NCBI GenBank assembly: GCA_905250885.1
Contig: CAJNOQ010001000.1
Span: forward strand, 1 to 37,700
DNA: 37,700 bases
Source: Didymodactylos carnosus
Lineage: Eukaryota > Rotifera > Eurotatoria > Philodinida > Philodinidae
Direction of reading: 5' to 3'
The number at the start of each line of letters is the position of its first letter. Position 1 is the first letter of the stretch. The translations under genes and the position numbers were made by a program. This document shows, in pieces, positions 19,500 through 31,189 of the stretch. The notes under the pieces are model-generated. The model made no database searches. It worked only from the letters and a program-made list of their open reading frames with translations, and was not told the DNA's origin.

Positions 19500-22429
19500 A
19501 GAGAATTTGAAACAAAATGTCTTGACGTCATCCTTCTCAATCTTACTTATACCTAATCTTACTATATTACATTGAGAATAGCATAACACTACTTGTAAAA
19601 GAAAAGTGTAAAAAAATTTGAAACATACAGCGACCTTAATAAAACAAAGTGTTCCATCATATTATGCGGTTGAGAGAAAACGTCCATCAACGTTATATGA
19701 TTATCCGAAAAAGTTTAAAAAGCAATTTATGTTTTCAAAACAACCAGATCTTGCCTATAAAAACTATTGATATATTCTGTGATATTAAATGGAGCTAGTT
19801 TCCCCTAAAATCTGAGCAAACAACGGCACAGTAGCGATAGCTTATAACAGCTTCATGGAATATAATCGTGCAATAACCAAACTAACTGTTCATATAAAAA
19901 TGATTTCATTGAATTTTTTCTTACTGTCAGTACGCAGAGAATCTCGATTATTTTTTTGTAAAACATACACAATACATGGCATGAAAGTCAAACAAATATT
20001 CATGTTTTAGTAAACAATTTAATTGAAAATTCTACCCTGACACAAAAAAAGTGGTTCATTTCGTTAAAAGCTCTGCGAGAGCAATACTATAGTTTGAAGA
20101 AATAAGATTCTTGTCTGAAATATATCAAGAATTTAGATACTTAATCATCCTATGACTTGACCATAGTGAGATAGTCCATCTATCGCCGCATCTATAGCTT
20201 AATGAATTTTGTTTTTTTATATAAAAAAAACACACGGCACAGAACGAATAAATTTTTAAATTTAAAATTACTAGAGCAAGAATAATGATAAAATTTGAGC
20301 GAACAACGGAATAGTAGAAGATTCATTACAACATCAGATACAACGGATGTTTATTCAAAATAAATCCGCTCACCAAAAGTTCTCCAGTAAAACAGTAGTG
20401 TTATTGTCACACTATTCTTGAAAGTCTGTTCGCATTCTCATATTTGTTATAGTAGTGAAGTTTTAAAGCCTAGCATTCTCTTTTTCTAATGAATAAATAT
20501 TCTGTTTCACAACCGCAACACAATTAAAACAAAGGAATACGATTTATTTTGAAACAAATGCAGAATGTTCTTTAAATACTGATCTTCAGAATGTATTGAA
20601 GTTGTAATTCAATTAGAAAAATTGTTTTTTTCTGAGAACGTTTATTTTCATTATATAAAATCTAGAAAACTACACAATTCAGTTAAAATCTCATTTCATA
20701 CGAATCTCTTTTAATACATACCAGAATTTAAGTACAGTTCATTTGTTTGGGACGTTTGATTCATAGAGGAGAAGGAAATGGGCGAATATTAACTACAAAA
20801 CGTTACACATCTTTCATATGACCTGAAGTAACATTTTTTTAAACAGTCTCTTAGGAGATATACCAGAATGTTCTAACACAAACAAATAGTTAAAATACAA
20901 CAGGTTAAATTTCTCTATAAACTAAAATTAGAAAAAATTCGATGCAAACAATGAATAATTCTAATAAAACTGACCTGTACTTCTACTACAACTGGTTAGA
21001 TTGACCGTCGATGTTCACTCTATCGTACGAGTAGTTAAACTAATCACAATTCTAAAATTGTGTAGGGTACTTTTCTCTATCGTTTTCTCTATACTACGTC
21101 GTTCTTTTTTCCTGTGTACGCCTTTTTAGACATAGTGAGTGTTCACGATGTATTGGAATTGGGTTCGTCCACTTCATAGTCTATTTGTTAACAGAGAACG
21201 AGAGAGAAAGAACAAAAAAAAACCCATAGAGAAAAGAGAAAAAAATGTGTACCAGATATACATTGTAGTCGTTTTTTAATAAAATACAAAGCGGGCAAAG
21301 TTCAATGAACGGTCACCAAATAGTGTTAGAAAAAAGAAAAAAAAACAACAGATATACGACCAGAACAGAGTCAGATAATATACATTTAGAAACAAGACAC
21401 ATCGAGAGAAACAAAACTAAGATAGCGACGTCATGAATTAACTTTTTTCAAGAAACTTGTCTGAGACTACTGCAATATAAAAAAATCAAGTAAAAATTAT
21501 CATACGCTCAAAAATTTATATTGTTGAAACATATTTCATTTGATAGGATGAAAGAAACTTTTTTCCATTATACTCATTATTTGGTGAGAATGTTAACTAT
21601 TAAGATGCGTATGTACTGTTAAATTTCTTTTCTTGAAAAAGGTGCTCGGTATTTTTTTATTATGTCACCAACTAAAATCAGATTTGTTCGATCAACACGT
21701 CTCATATGAATGACCTGAAGAAAATAATGTATATAATTAGTTTAATGTTCTCAAAATTCAACTCGGAAAAAAAGTGTTGTTTTTGAAATTTTTATACATT
21801 GTGAATTTGAAACATCAAACCATTAAACGGTATGAGCCTGGTAAAGAAAAAATGCAATGGCTAAAATGCAAAAAACCTTGATTTTCAATGGCACAAATTA
21901 TTTAAAACAGAAGTAAGCGTGATATTTTGAGTTCAACCACTTGTCATTTATGAATAGTTTTGCATTTTCTTCTCTTTGAAAACTCACTTTCAGTAACTGA
22001 CACTTAATGGAACAGTGGCAACCATTTTTTTGATAACAGTTGATTATCATTGAAGTTCGAACAGACTACTCCGTAAATTTAGGAAGCTTCTTCTATAGAA
22101 GAAGTCAAAATATTCCATAGTTTTTTCTACTCTTACTAGTAAAAATGATGAAACTATTTTGCATAGTTGGATTTCTGACAAAAAATTGCCTTCTCGGTCC
22201 GATGAGAATTGCGATTAAAAAAACCTACATAGTGTATCTGCAAATAATTTTTCTCTATTGTATGAATGCGTGCAAGAAGGTTGTATCAAAACGTTTGTTC
22301 GATATGGTTATATAATTCATCATTTGTCGATAAAAAGACCTTCCAGAGTAGTAGACGGTCTACTATCCATTTCAAAATAGAATGGTCACGAATGTTTTTT
22401 GAATAATTTGAGAATGGAAAGGACTAACA
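19500..22429. other. Long AT-rich stretch; one candidate exon, otherwise nothing recognised
   Basis: No extended frame, tRNA or clear inverted repeat was seen. 20780-20810 contains a 31-bp string repeated exactly in an element at 22908-22938. The candidate terminal exon at 21619-21714 is listed separately. Confidence 0.4.
21619..22050 (-). CDS. Candidate small two-exon gene or terminal exon remnant, unidentified
   Basis: The exon at 21714-21619 follows a good acceptor (TATTTTCTTCAG) and encodes HMRRVDRTNLILVGDI, then IKKYRAPFSRKEI and a stop: 31 coding-like residues. A possible first exon, 22050-21988, starts with ATG and ends AAA|GTGAGT; it would join in phase 0 for a 52-aa product. The first exon's content is weak and may be chance. 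No family is recognised. The small size could mean a remnant of a larger gene's last exon. Confidence 0.25.
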
Positions 22430-23031
22430 AGAAGACCTCGCGAATGTCACATTGCTTTTTCAGCCAAGCCTAGTGGGTTATAGATTATCAACTATGCTGA
22501 ATCCGAATAGGGGTAGCTGCCCAGGACCTTCAGAAAGCGGTTTTCTGGAAAACCAGTTTTTCAGAAACTTTAAAAAGTAACCTTTCTTAATGAAGCATAA
22601 TAATTGTAGCCCGCAAATTTTTGATTAAAATGAGACATCGCCCAGCTCTATACTTCTTGCAAAGTTATACAATTTGCAAGAAAAGTCCTAAATTAATTTC
22701 TTCTTATTTCTGTAGCTTTGCGCTGCCAATGAACATTTAGGACTTTTCGTGTAAATTGTATAACTTTTCAGAGAAAGGTCTTGTAAAGCTGGGTGATGTC
22801 TCATTTTCATCAGAAATTTGCGGGCTATAATTATGCCTTATTAAGAAAGGTTTTGGTTATTATTTCTGAAAAACTGATTTTCCAGAAAACTGCTCTCTGA
22901 AGGCCGTGGGCGAATATTAACTACAAAACGTTACACATTACTCACTATGATATTCGGATTCATTAAGTTAATAACCTATAACCCTGGTTTGGCTGAAAAA
23001 GCGATATGACAGCTCGCGAGGTCTCCTCGTA
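22430..23031. mobile_element. Palindromic MITE, ACGAGGGA-terminus family, copy 2
   Basis: Arms are 22430-22715 and 22722-23031. Outer ends are AAGACCTCGCGA and CGCGAGGTCTCCTCGTAAG; inner parts hold the shared core (AAAATGAGACATCGCCCAGC, then TTGCAAAGTTATACAATTTG). The right arm carries ~30 extra bases (22908-22938) with no counterpart in the left arm. No coding sequence. Confidence 0.85.
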
Positions 23032-23440
23032 AGACGTGGTTTTTAATTTCTGAAAAAGGTTAACGGAAGACATCGCACTATTTTAAAATAACGTTCTTCC
23101 GGAAGATCCACTACGGTATACCTGTTAAATGGAAATCTAAGAGATACGCTTCATTAAAGGCGTGGCTGCTTAGTATTAATATAGAATGATGATGTTTGAT
23201 TTGTATTTCAAGTTAGAAACTTGACAGTGTCCTTCTAATTAGGGATGGTCTTCTACTTTATTCAATCAAACAGACTTCAGCTTTCTTGTGTAATCAGACT
23301 TCAGTGAAAGATGAAGAAAAAGGAAGAATGAGAAGAGCAGCTTCCTCGCTGGTCGCGGGAGTTTAAAATGATGAACATTATCTACAGCGAGAAAAAGTAC
23401 CAATTAGTCACATATGGCTGAACCACAGTGAACCAATTTG
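23032..23440. other. Intergenic DNA between two foldbacks; no gene seen
   Basis: A small hairpin (AACGGAAGACATCG / CGTTCTTCCGG type) lies around 23060-23110. Nothing else is supported. Confidence 0.35.
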
Positions 23441-23715
23441 GCTAAGCACGCGGACATGTGGTAGAAAAGTGGTACAAAAGTCTTTAAACACTGTTTTTAT
23501 AGGTTTTTGTAGGTGCTCTTTTCAATGGTGTGGTTTTCAAATTTTCAAAGTATGTTGGTATGAGTTTTTCGGAGATTCGGTTTCTGGAAAACTAGTACCA
23601 ACATACTTCGAAAGTTTGAAAAACATCCTTCTAGAAAGAACGTATACGAAAACGCATAAAAAACAGTGTTTAAAGACTTTCGTACCACTTTTTTACCACA
23701 TGTCCACGTGCCACG
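23441..23715. mobile_element. Foldback MITE, arms about 23441-23563 and 23596-23715
   Basis: GGACATGTGGTAGAAAAGTG pairs with CACTTTTTTACCACATGTCC, and AGTCTTTAAACACTG with CAGTGTTTAAAGACT; the short centre is ~30 bp. The reading frames on either strand (up to 107 codons) are generated by the palindrome. Confidence 0.85.
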
Positions 23716-23919
23716 TAAAAATTGCTGTGTTCCATACACTAAAACCGTCGTATCACACTGAACCGAAACATTTTTTGCTCAGAAATATTTAATATGCGCA
23801 TCATTCGTCTCAGTTTTTTGCACTGATTCCGAATTTTTTATTGAATTAAACCATTCTAGATCGAAAATACCTGAAAAAGCAAGGTTTTAGAAAATCTGTA
23901 GCCGAGGCTAGGACCATTA

Positions 23920-24174
23920 ATGCATCTTTATGTTACCTGCATAGATGTATCACAAGCAGAAGGAAATTCTCGGAACGTTTTATCGAATTTAGAGTTGTGG
24001 AACACTGTGGAAAGTCATTATACTGAAAACGGCTTTTGGGAAAACTCTCAGCGTAGAAAGATCAATTATTTCTTCCAAGGCGAAAGTGTAAAAATAAAAA
24101 TGTTTATACGAATCGATAGACCAGAAGAACTAGTTTTAGAATATGTATGGTTTATCCATAAACACTACGGATAA
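23920..24174 (+). CDS. Orphan small reading frame (84 codons), doubtful
   Basis: The frame contains SHYTENGFWENSQRRKIN and IRIDRPEELVLEYVWF, with a fairly protein-like residue mix, and lies in non-palindromic DNA between two foldbacks. No domain, no splice partner and no recognised relative. It could be a gene remnant or chance. Confidence 0.2.
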   Translation: MHLYVTCIDVSQAEGNSRNVLSNLELWNTVESHYTENGFWENSQRRKINYFFQGESVKIKMFIRIDRPEELVLEYVWFIHKHYG

Positions 24175-24391
24175 TTCATAAAAAATATTCTTCTTCGGTA
24201 CGGTACACCCTCTGTTTTCGATCTCGTTTCCGTGCTAACTTTTTCCACCCAAACTTTTACTCCATTACATAGGCCACGAGTCAAAGTATATATGACACTA
24301 CTCAAAACTTCAAGAAGCTCACTCTCATTTTTTCATATAATATCCACGTGGTTGCACCCACTGTGTGGACTGGAAAAGTTATTATTTTCTT

Positions 24392-25306
24392 ATCTTCGTT
24401 GAACGACTTTCTGAGAGCATCTCAGATTCGGAGTTATTATTCTTGTTTAAAATCGAAATGTAAAAACAGTCAATATTTGATGATGATGAGAGAAATGAGA
24501 ATGATTCAAAGATATTCTAGCTGAAGAAGGCTCTACCGAGAGGCATCATCAGATTAGTAAAAAGTATTTTTTTCTCAATCATAATTGAACTTAATAGCTC
24601 TAGTATGACTGCTAATTAATATTGCGTAACTCTACTATTATCTGTTCAAGAAAAGGGTGCTCTTCACCATTTTTTGAATAACTTTTGATCTCAAGTAGCT
24701 GTAGAGCTGAGGCGTTCTCCATTCGAAAGAGGAGATTCGGAATATCTTTTCATCAGCAAAACGTTTTTATTATTGGTTTTTACAAGAGAAAATTATGGGA
24801 GTATCAATGGAAAACAATGTGACCTATTACGGTCATTTTCAACTGCATATAAAAAATTGAAACTAAATTAAAACATACATTTAACGAAAGGAGATCTATT
24901 TGGAAATGGCAATGGACTAATAGAAAACTGTTCTTATTCCTTCTTAATTACTAATTCTTAACCAGCATTTATTTTCGTATTTAATGCTTGTATAGTAACA
25001 CCCGGATATACATATAATGGAAGTGAACGATCTGCACCAGTTCCGATAGGGCATGTCGATCGTATAGCTAATGATTCTTGAATTAGCAATTCATATTTAT
25101 CTTAAATGGTACAGATCGTTAGAGTTAAAAAACAACAACTTTTTACTAATCTGATGATGCCTCTCGGTAGAGCCTTCTTCAGCTAGAATATCTTTGAATC
25201 ATTCTCATTTCTCTCATCATCATCAAGTACTGACTGTTTTTAAATTTCGATTTTAAACAAGAATAATAACTTCGAATCTGAGATGCTCTCAGTTCAACGA
25301 AGATAA
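24392..25306. mobile_element. Foldback element with a 578-bp loop, arms 24392-24562 and 25141-25306
   Basis: The arms are ~93% complementary, e.g. GAGAGGCATCATCAGATTAG and its inverse, GAAGAAGGCTCTACC and its inverse, CATCATCATCAA at the middle. Unlike most foldbacks here, the loop contains a coding remnant (24958-25101, minus). Confidence 0.85.
24958..25101 (-). pseudogene. C-terminal protein fragment, possibly GIY-YIG-like from a retroelement
   Basis: A 47-codon frame ending in TAA contains KYELLIQESLAI and ADRSLPLYVYPG. The spacing of LLIQESL followed by PLYVYP resembles the C-terminal part of GIY-YIG domains attached to some reverse transcriptases (catalytic Glu in the ES-L motif, then a PLYLFP-like strand). 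One base upstream is out of frame with YHLR, suggesting a frameshift. The match is from memory of the motif pattern and is weak. Confidence 0.3.
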
Positions 25307-26279
25307 AAAAATAAATATTCTTTTCCGATTTAGTCATTTTCTCAGCTAAAGAGACTCAGGGTCTGTTATACACTTTGTACGATGAGAAATATTCCTGATG
25401 AAAAAGTAAAACATGTTTGCCGACTGAGCCACGGTGCTCAACGGTGACTTAAGTCCATGTGTTTTGTTATTCATGTTCTAGGTATCTAATCAATACAAAA
25501 GAAAATCGATATTTCTTCTTCTTGTCTCAACAATAATTAATGTGTAACATTTATTGTGATCCATTATGCTAGAGTACACAATAGTACCATATTACTCGTG
25601 GATTATTTGCTTCATCTGAAATCAAGCGTATATAAACTTCACGAAATTTAAACTACTTTATACAACTAACACACTCGTTAGAGATCTTCTAATTTTGTTA
25701 CATTCGCAAAGAATTGTGTCAAAAATATTATTGAAATTATATCAAAATCCTTAGCCCAAGTTGTCATGCTTTGCTTCCACTTTAGCGTTTCGTTAGATCG
25801 AACAAAGTTTTGCTCAGAAAAACCTACTGATCGCACATTATTCAATGCATTTTCTTGCGTTGATTCTGAATATATCATTTTTATTGAATAAAAACATTTC
25901 TGGGCGGAGATAAATGAAAAACACCCGGAAAATTAAGGGTTTTTGGAAGATCAGCATCTAAGCCTAGAAACATTTGTGCTATTTTGTGCTAACTATATTG
26001 ATAGCTGGTATATAAAAACATTCTATGAAATTTTGAGCGTTCCTCGACCTTCGCTAACTTTCACGCGCTCACTTTACGAAGGTTAGCCGTTCAGAAAACT
26101 ATTTGGAAAAATGTTTTATTTTATTTTCTCCAAAATCTCCAATGTAAACTACGAACTTTTTTTACTTTTTATATATTAAATGCTATGGAGATTTATAATT
26201 TAAAGTCGATTTACTTATACCAATTGTCATTTTTTGGCAAACTTAATTTTTTCCCCGATCCTACTTCTTACAGGCTAAC
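25307..26279. other. Intergenic DNA with one doubtful minus-strand frame
   Basis: 25678-25878 (-) encodes 66 codons including RSNETLKWKQSMTTWAKDF, coding-like in its middle but without domain or splice support. Around 26045-26095, CCTTCGCTAAC and GTTAGC flank a short imperfect hairpin. Nothing else is supported. Confidence 0.3.
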
Positions 26280-27300
26280 TTTTGCAAGTCGAGTTTTTAC
26301 AGAAAAAAGTTTGGAGTTACTTCGTGGTTTTTTTGCCCATTTTTTAAAATTTCTATAGAATTTTGTTTTTTGAGATGTAACGCTAATCTTTGCGCCAATC
26401 GCTGGGATACATCGAGATGTACCCAAGAAAAAATTTTCATTATTTTCTGACGCAGTGTGACTGAGATATTTGAGTTTAACTTGACCAATTCACTTTCGGA
26501 GCAGAAAGTATTTCTGAAAATCCTTGAGCATGATTTTGCTTCTGGAAAGCATTTGGAACAAAAGTTTCGTTACAAATGTTGTTCAGAATCAAATTATACA
26601 CCGGATGAGCGGAGAAATTTTTGAAATTTTGAAAACTCGATTTTTAAGTCCCAAAACACTGTTTTTAATAGTCGAATTTTTCGTAAATTTCGTTTTAAAA
26701 ATCGTGTTTTAAAGATTTCAGAATTTACTCCGCTCATTCAGTGTAAAATTTGGTTCTGAACAATTTTTGTTCTCACAGTTTTCTTCTATAACGCTTTCCT
26801 GAAGCGAAACTCTGTGCAAGGTGCTGGACGATTTTGCGCTCTGAAACTCAGAAAAATCTGCCTGAAAATCTCTAGTCTTTTTCAATTTTTGACGAGTCCA
26901 TTCAATTCCGTATATGAAAGTGTCTATGTTCTATGAGTTGAAGATTTTCTGAACACTATCCTTTGGCTCAGAAGAAAAGAGAAAGCAGCGTAAAATTTGA
27001 GCGGTTTTTCTCTGCAGTGCAGTATCTCAGTGTTTTCACTTTTAATGATGGACCTTAAGAAATTTAGCGACAGCAGAGTATTATATCATCGAGAAAAACA
27101 TGATAAGCAACTTCTTTACTCACATTTCCTCTCTAAAATGCGTCTCCACATCTGGAAAACGCACACTTTTGGCCTTACAAACTCATTCTCAAGATCAATT
27201 CAAACTGAAAAATAAAAATTTTATTTAAATTTTAAAAATGGGCAAAAAAGGCCGAAAAAATTAAAAAACTTTTTTCTGGAAAACTACAACTCCGTAAACT
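26280..27300. mobile_element. Large diverged foldback, arms about 26280-26630 and 26715-27300
   Basis: The centre pairs GTTCAGAATCAAATT with AATTTGGTTCTGAAC; the outside pairs AAAAAAGTTTGGAGTTAC and TTTTTTGCCCATTTTT with complements near 27240-27300. Identity is lower (~75-80%) and the arms differ in length, so this is an old copy. Several small frames on both strands come from the arms. Confidence 0.65.
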
Positions 27301-27530
27301 TCCAAACTCTTTTCATATATATTCTGAAAAGTCCTTTGCAATGTGGCAACGTTTGAACCAAATCTAAATCGGAGGATTCCCCCTTAATACTATACTTTAA
27401 GTTTTGCGTTTAAGTCTAATGTGTATGTAAGAGAGTAGAAAAAAATCTATTCAGGTTTTTTTCTTTTTCTTCAGAGGTAATACGATAAATTTGTCTGTTT
27501 TCGCTGTAAAAAGAGACAAGAATGTTTAGT

Positions 27531-28512
27531 TTATGCAATATTAATTGTTAAGTGTTTGTTTAGATAAGCTTGACGTACAACATGCTGTTCATCGATACTA
27601 GAACGTCTTTTTCTACCTTTTCCATAACTCATTGTAACATCAGTAGTAATTAAGTTATTGTTTTTGAGAAATACATCAGAATCTGACTCGTTTTCATCCG
27701 AATAAATAGAACAATGTGCATTTAAAATTTCTTAATCTTTTAATTGATGGTCAGCAAAAGCTCCAACTCTGTCAGAGCACTTAGACTCTTGAGCTATTAT
27801 TCACTCTGTGACATTCATAACTGATGCCATACTTCGACATTGTAGATAAACCATGCTCGGAGAAAGCTAAATTTGGTTCATATTGTCTATAATACAACAT
27901 TGGATAAGCTCGAACAGAGCCCAAATTCTTTAATCGTGTTCCAACCTCGACTTTATACTAATCATTGGAAATTTTCAAAATTTGTGCAACTTGAGCTCCT
28001 GATGACGAATATTACGCTAAAAAGTTTTGAAAAAACTGCACGGTGGCTTCTCATACTTAACCCATTTTCCTTCAGAATGTACCTTTTGCACTTAACAGTA
28101 TAAAAAAAGTCATTTCTTAACGACAACGAGGGTCATTTTCCTCGTTTTTCAATGTTTGAGCAAGTGCGGCGCCATTCTACGGGATTCGAGATTGTGGGAC
28201 GGCATACATATCTTATATACTCGACCTGGGATATCAGAAAAACACGTTTTCGGTTTTGATTGAATACTTTGACAGAAATGTTGTTTTTCAGCAAAAAAAC
28301 ACAAAATTTTCTTCTGCTTCAAATGTACTAAAAGCTCAAGAGATGCCTCACAATTTGCTAACAGCTGTTCAGGGGTCATATTACATATTATCATTTCATC
28401 TTAGTCTTCATCAAAAAGCTTTTTCGTCTTTTACATTCGATTGCATGCCATGGTTAATGGCTTTTTGAAGTAGAGGTTTTTCTATAGCCAGATAGGATAA
28501 CCTAGATATATA
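27531..28512 (-). pseudogene. Decayed pseudogene, about 300 codons readable, family unknown
   Basis: Reading the minus strand from 28512, coding segments follow in order across three frames: YLAIEKPLLQKAINHGMQ; MTPEQLLANCEASLELLV; FCQSIQSKPKTCFSDIPG; GKWVKYEKPPCSFFK; VEVGTRLKNLGSVRAYPM; EPNLAFSEHGLSTMSKYG; SDRVGAFADHQLKD; YSDENESDSDVFLKNNN; and a C-terminus MSYGKGRKRRSSIDEQH, then a stop at 27531. There are at least three in-frame stops and four frameshifts. The basic GKGRKRRSS stretch suggests a nuclear protein or transposase tail. I do not recognise the family. The 5' side is cut by an SINE-like repeat. Confidence 0.6.
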
Positions 28513-28720
28513 TTGAGCAGCGTGACCCAGTCAACTAGTGGACAGACAACGTACTTCAAACATACGGAGTTCGAATTTCGGAAACGGCTGTCGCGGGATA
28601 GTCTTGGACAAGTTAACTAATGCTCATTGTCTCGGTACCTCTGGACACAGATGCAATGGAGTAACTCGATTTCAGTGCCACTCGACTGGAGAGATGAGAG
28701 TTAAAGTTTGAAAAAAAATA
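28513..28720 (+). mobile_element. tRNA-derived SINE-like element with A- and B-box motifs
   Basis: GTGACCCAGTCAACTAGTGG (28522-28541) resembles a tRNA D-arm/A box and GAGTTCGAATTTC (28567-28579) a B box, ~30 bp apart as in a tRNA. The arms pair poorly, so it is not a functional tRNA. It is followed by a ~130-bp unrelated body. The end near 28720 is an estimate. Confidence 0.5.
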
Positions 28721-29515
28721 TTCTCAGCAGAATAATCACATCTATACTTCATTCGTAATATATCATAATTTAAATTAAACAAAATCACTAGTATTTTTTC
28801 CTAAGGATTGTAGTAGAATTCTCGTATTTGTTGGTTAAATCATATCTAGAACTATGTAATATTTTATCTTTAAAAACAGAAATATTTACTCTAAATACTG
28901 ACAACATTAGAATACACTTTTTTTTTTAGTAATTTAGGACAATTTATGATAAACAAACTTTATAATAATATAATTTTTATCTAAAGTAAAATTTGTATTT
29001 CTGATAGGAGACAACGGTAGTTAAACAAAGGTTTATTTGTTTGATATTTTAAATATGTAAAAGATTGAAGGTTTTACCCTTCTATCAATAGTTAAAACTC
29101 TATATCATACGATCAAATTCATCAGCTCGATAAAAGCCAGTAGAAAGATGGCCTATGTCTACGACTTCATAAATATTATTACAGTGTCATTCTAGTGAAA
29201 TTGAGTAAAAGTTCGAATTATTCTATCTGGAAATAAAAAACTTCTGCTTGGAAAAACCAATCTTAATCGTAGCATGCAATCGAATGAAAAAAAATAGAAA
29301 AAGAAGATTCATCATCATCCGGAAAAAAAGGAAATTTGATTCTATGAAAAAGAATGATAATATACATTAATTTTAATTTGTCATGCTAATGCCGGTTTTT
29401 TTTCTCATTCTACTAACTTGAAAAAAAAAATATTCATTTTATAGGTATTTTTTTTATCTTAAATTTACTTGTGATTAACTGAAAAATTATACTTGAAAAT
29501 AAGTTCGACTAAAAC
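28721..29515. promoter_or_regulatory. AT-rich upstream region of the 29516 gene
   Basis: No frame or repeat stands out. It presumably contains promoter and 5' UTR sequence, but no specific element can be supported. Confidence 0.3.
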
Positions 29516-30154
29516 ATGCCAAATACAGGTATGAAAATATTTTGGACTTTAATTACATAGATCATAGAAAAATATAAAGAATTCTTTTACAATTTTTGCG
29601 TTATCTTTCGTTATACATTATATGTGAAAGATCTGTGTTTTATATCTAGGAAATAATCAATCCTTTTTTCTTGTTATTTTATAGGAGAAAATGGAAATCC
29701 TTATGATCTTAAATGGTTGATTATCATTTTTGATCGTACTTTAAAATATCAATCGATGAATAATGAAGACATGGGTGTTGTTCATTGTGCTAATTTTATC
29801 GATATTGGCAATATCATTGAAGGATACAAAGATCAACAATTGATACTTTTTGTCTCAACAGAAGATACACATACCGAAGAACTTCAAGAAATGTTAGTTC
29901 AACATACAGAATTAATTCAAATGGTCTACGTTTATCCATCAGCTGATCCGTCAATCGAATGTAGCAAAGTCATTGTTGATAATCCAAAAGTAAATCATAT
30001 ATCGTTTGAACAAGATATACAACGAGAATTAATACGAGTACAAATGAATCAATTTAACTTACAAGCTGATACGTTTCGTCAGGCAGGTGACACACAGTTA
30101 GGTGATTTATTTGAAGAAAAAGCTATTGAATTATCAAAACAATTATATCATTAA
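29516..30154 (+). CDS. Small alpha/beta protein, 2 exons (29516-29528, 29685-30154), 160 aa
   Basis: Exon 1 is only 13 nt: ATG CCA AAT ACA G, then GTATGA. The 156-bp intron ends TTTTATAG and exon 2 completes a GGA (Gly) codon, giving MPNTGENGNPYDLKW and onward. Strands and helices alternate: LKWLIIIFDRTL, FIDIGNIIEGY, QQLILFVSTED, a helix, IQMVYVYPSADP, then KVIVDNPKVNHIS and a helical tail (QADTFRQAGDTQLGDLFEE). The order hydrophobic strand, FID-type helix, LILFVST strand, VYVYP strand resembles a receiver-like domain that I associate with the N-terminus of many bdelloid proteins ahead of TPR or ADP-ribosyltransferase domains. Here it stands alone. That comparison is from memory and the function is unknown. 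No disabling change. Confidence 0.75.
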
Positions 30155-30185
30155 TAAATGAAAATATTCTAGAAAAACAAATAAA
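30153..30185 (+). terminator. Candidate poly(A) signals
   Basis: AATAAA at 30153-30158 overlaps the stop codon; a second AATAAA at 30180-30185 is better placed. The latter is the likelier signal, implying a very short 3' UTR. Confidence 0.45.
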
Positions 30186-30477
30186 TATTAGATTTCTATG
30201 ATTAATTTAACATTTTCATTTTGTGTATTGAATCATTTGTTTTCGATTGTCGTTTCAATCCGTTAGCCAAGCAATCTTTTTCTATTTTTTTAAGTTCAAT
30301 TTAGATAGTTTAATGTCGCTCATTTGTAATGAAAATAACTCATGAAAAATAGAATGTGTATTTATTACTGATCATTTCCATTAGACTGTCAAATGTCATT
30401 TTGATTTGATTTCAGTTTTATTCTTCTCAGAATACAAGCGGAAAAAAATATGTCATTATAACGAGTAGGCTATAGTA

Positions 30478-31160
30478 AAATGGCCACATTTGTTGTTTAT
30501 TTTTGAGACCTTTTCCAGTGGCCCAAAGAATTGGTTATAGGCTCATTGGATAGAGAATTTAATTCTTTCCAAACCTGCTATTTAAATCTCTGTTAGCATT
30601 TTTCTCGTTATATATTGATAGGTGCACATATTTTTAGAAATTTTTCAATTAAGTCTTCTAGGAAAATTTCTCTGTGCAAAAAACTGATAAATCTAAAAAA
30701 GTAATAAAAAATAAATTCTGCATCTTTTAATATATAAACAAAGTTTCTCAATTGAAACGATTAATTAAAAACTTAATTTAATTTCAAAAAATTGAAAAGC
30801 CAGTTGAGAATTAATTATGAATCCATCTGATATAGCGGAAACATTTTATGAACTTGCAAAAGAGTGCGATCGATAGAGCATAAATTTTTCTATCTTAGAA
30901 CGTAGAACATTAACTATTGAATCTCAGATAATGGGCTAAAAATCTCAAAAAAGGAGACGACAAAAGCACGTCCCAGCTTTATAACTCAACACCATTCAAT
31001 ATTTTGAATAGTGTTCAAACGAGAAAAATGTTGTCAGAGATTTAAACAGCAGGTTTGCAGAGAATTAAATTCTCTGTCGAATAAGCCTAGAATCAACTCT
31101 ATGGGCCATTAGAAAATGCCTCAAAAACAAAGAATAAAAGTGGCCATTTTATTTTGGATC
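30478..31160. mobile_element. Foldback element, arms 30478-30597 and 31041-31160
   Basis: AAATGGCCAC and GTGGCCATTT mark the outer ends. TAGAGAATTTAATTCT and its complement, and GCTATTTAAATCTCTG and its partner, mark the inner arms. The loop is 30598-31040. No coding frame. Confidence 0.8.
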
Positions 31161-31189
31161 ACCCGCCCAAACAGAAAAAAAATATCGAT

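Noticed and set aside
23469-23792. 107-codon plus-strand frame and its opposite-strand partner
   Set aside because: Produced by the palindrome at 23441-23715, which gives similar peptides on both strands.
28513-28590. Functional tRNA gene
   Set aside because: A- and B-box-like motifs are present, but acceptor and anticodon stems do not pair well; an SINE head is more likely.
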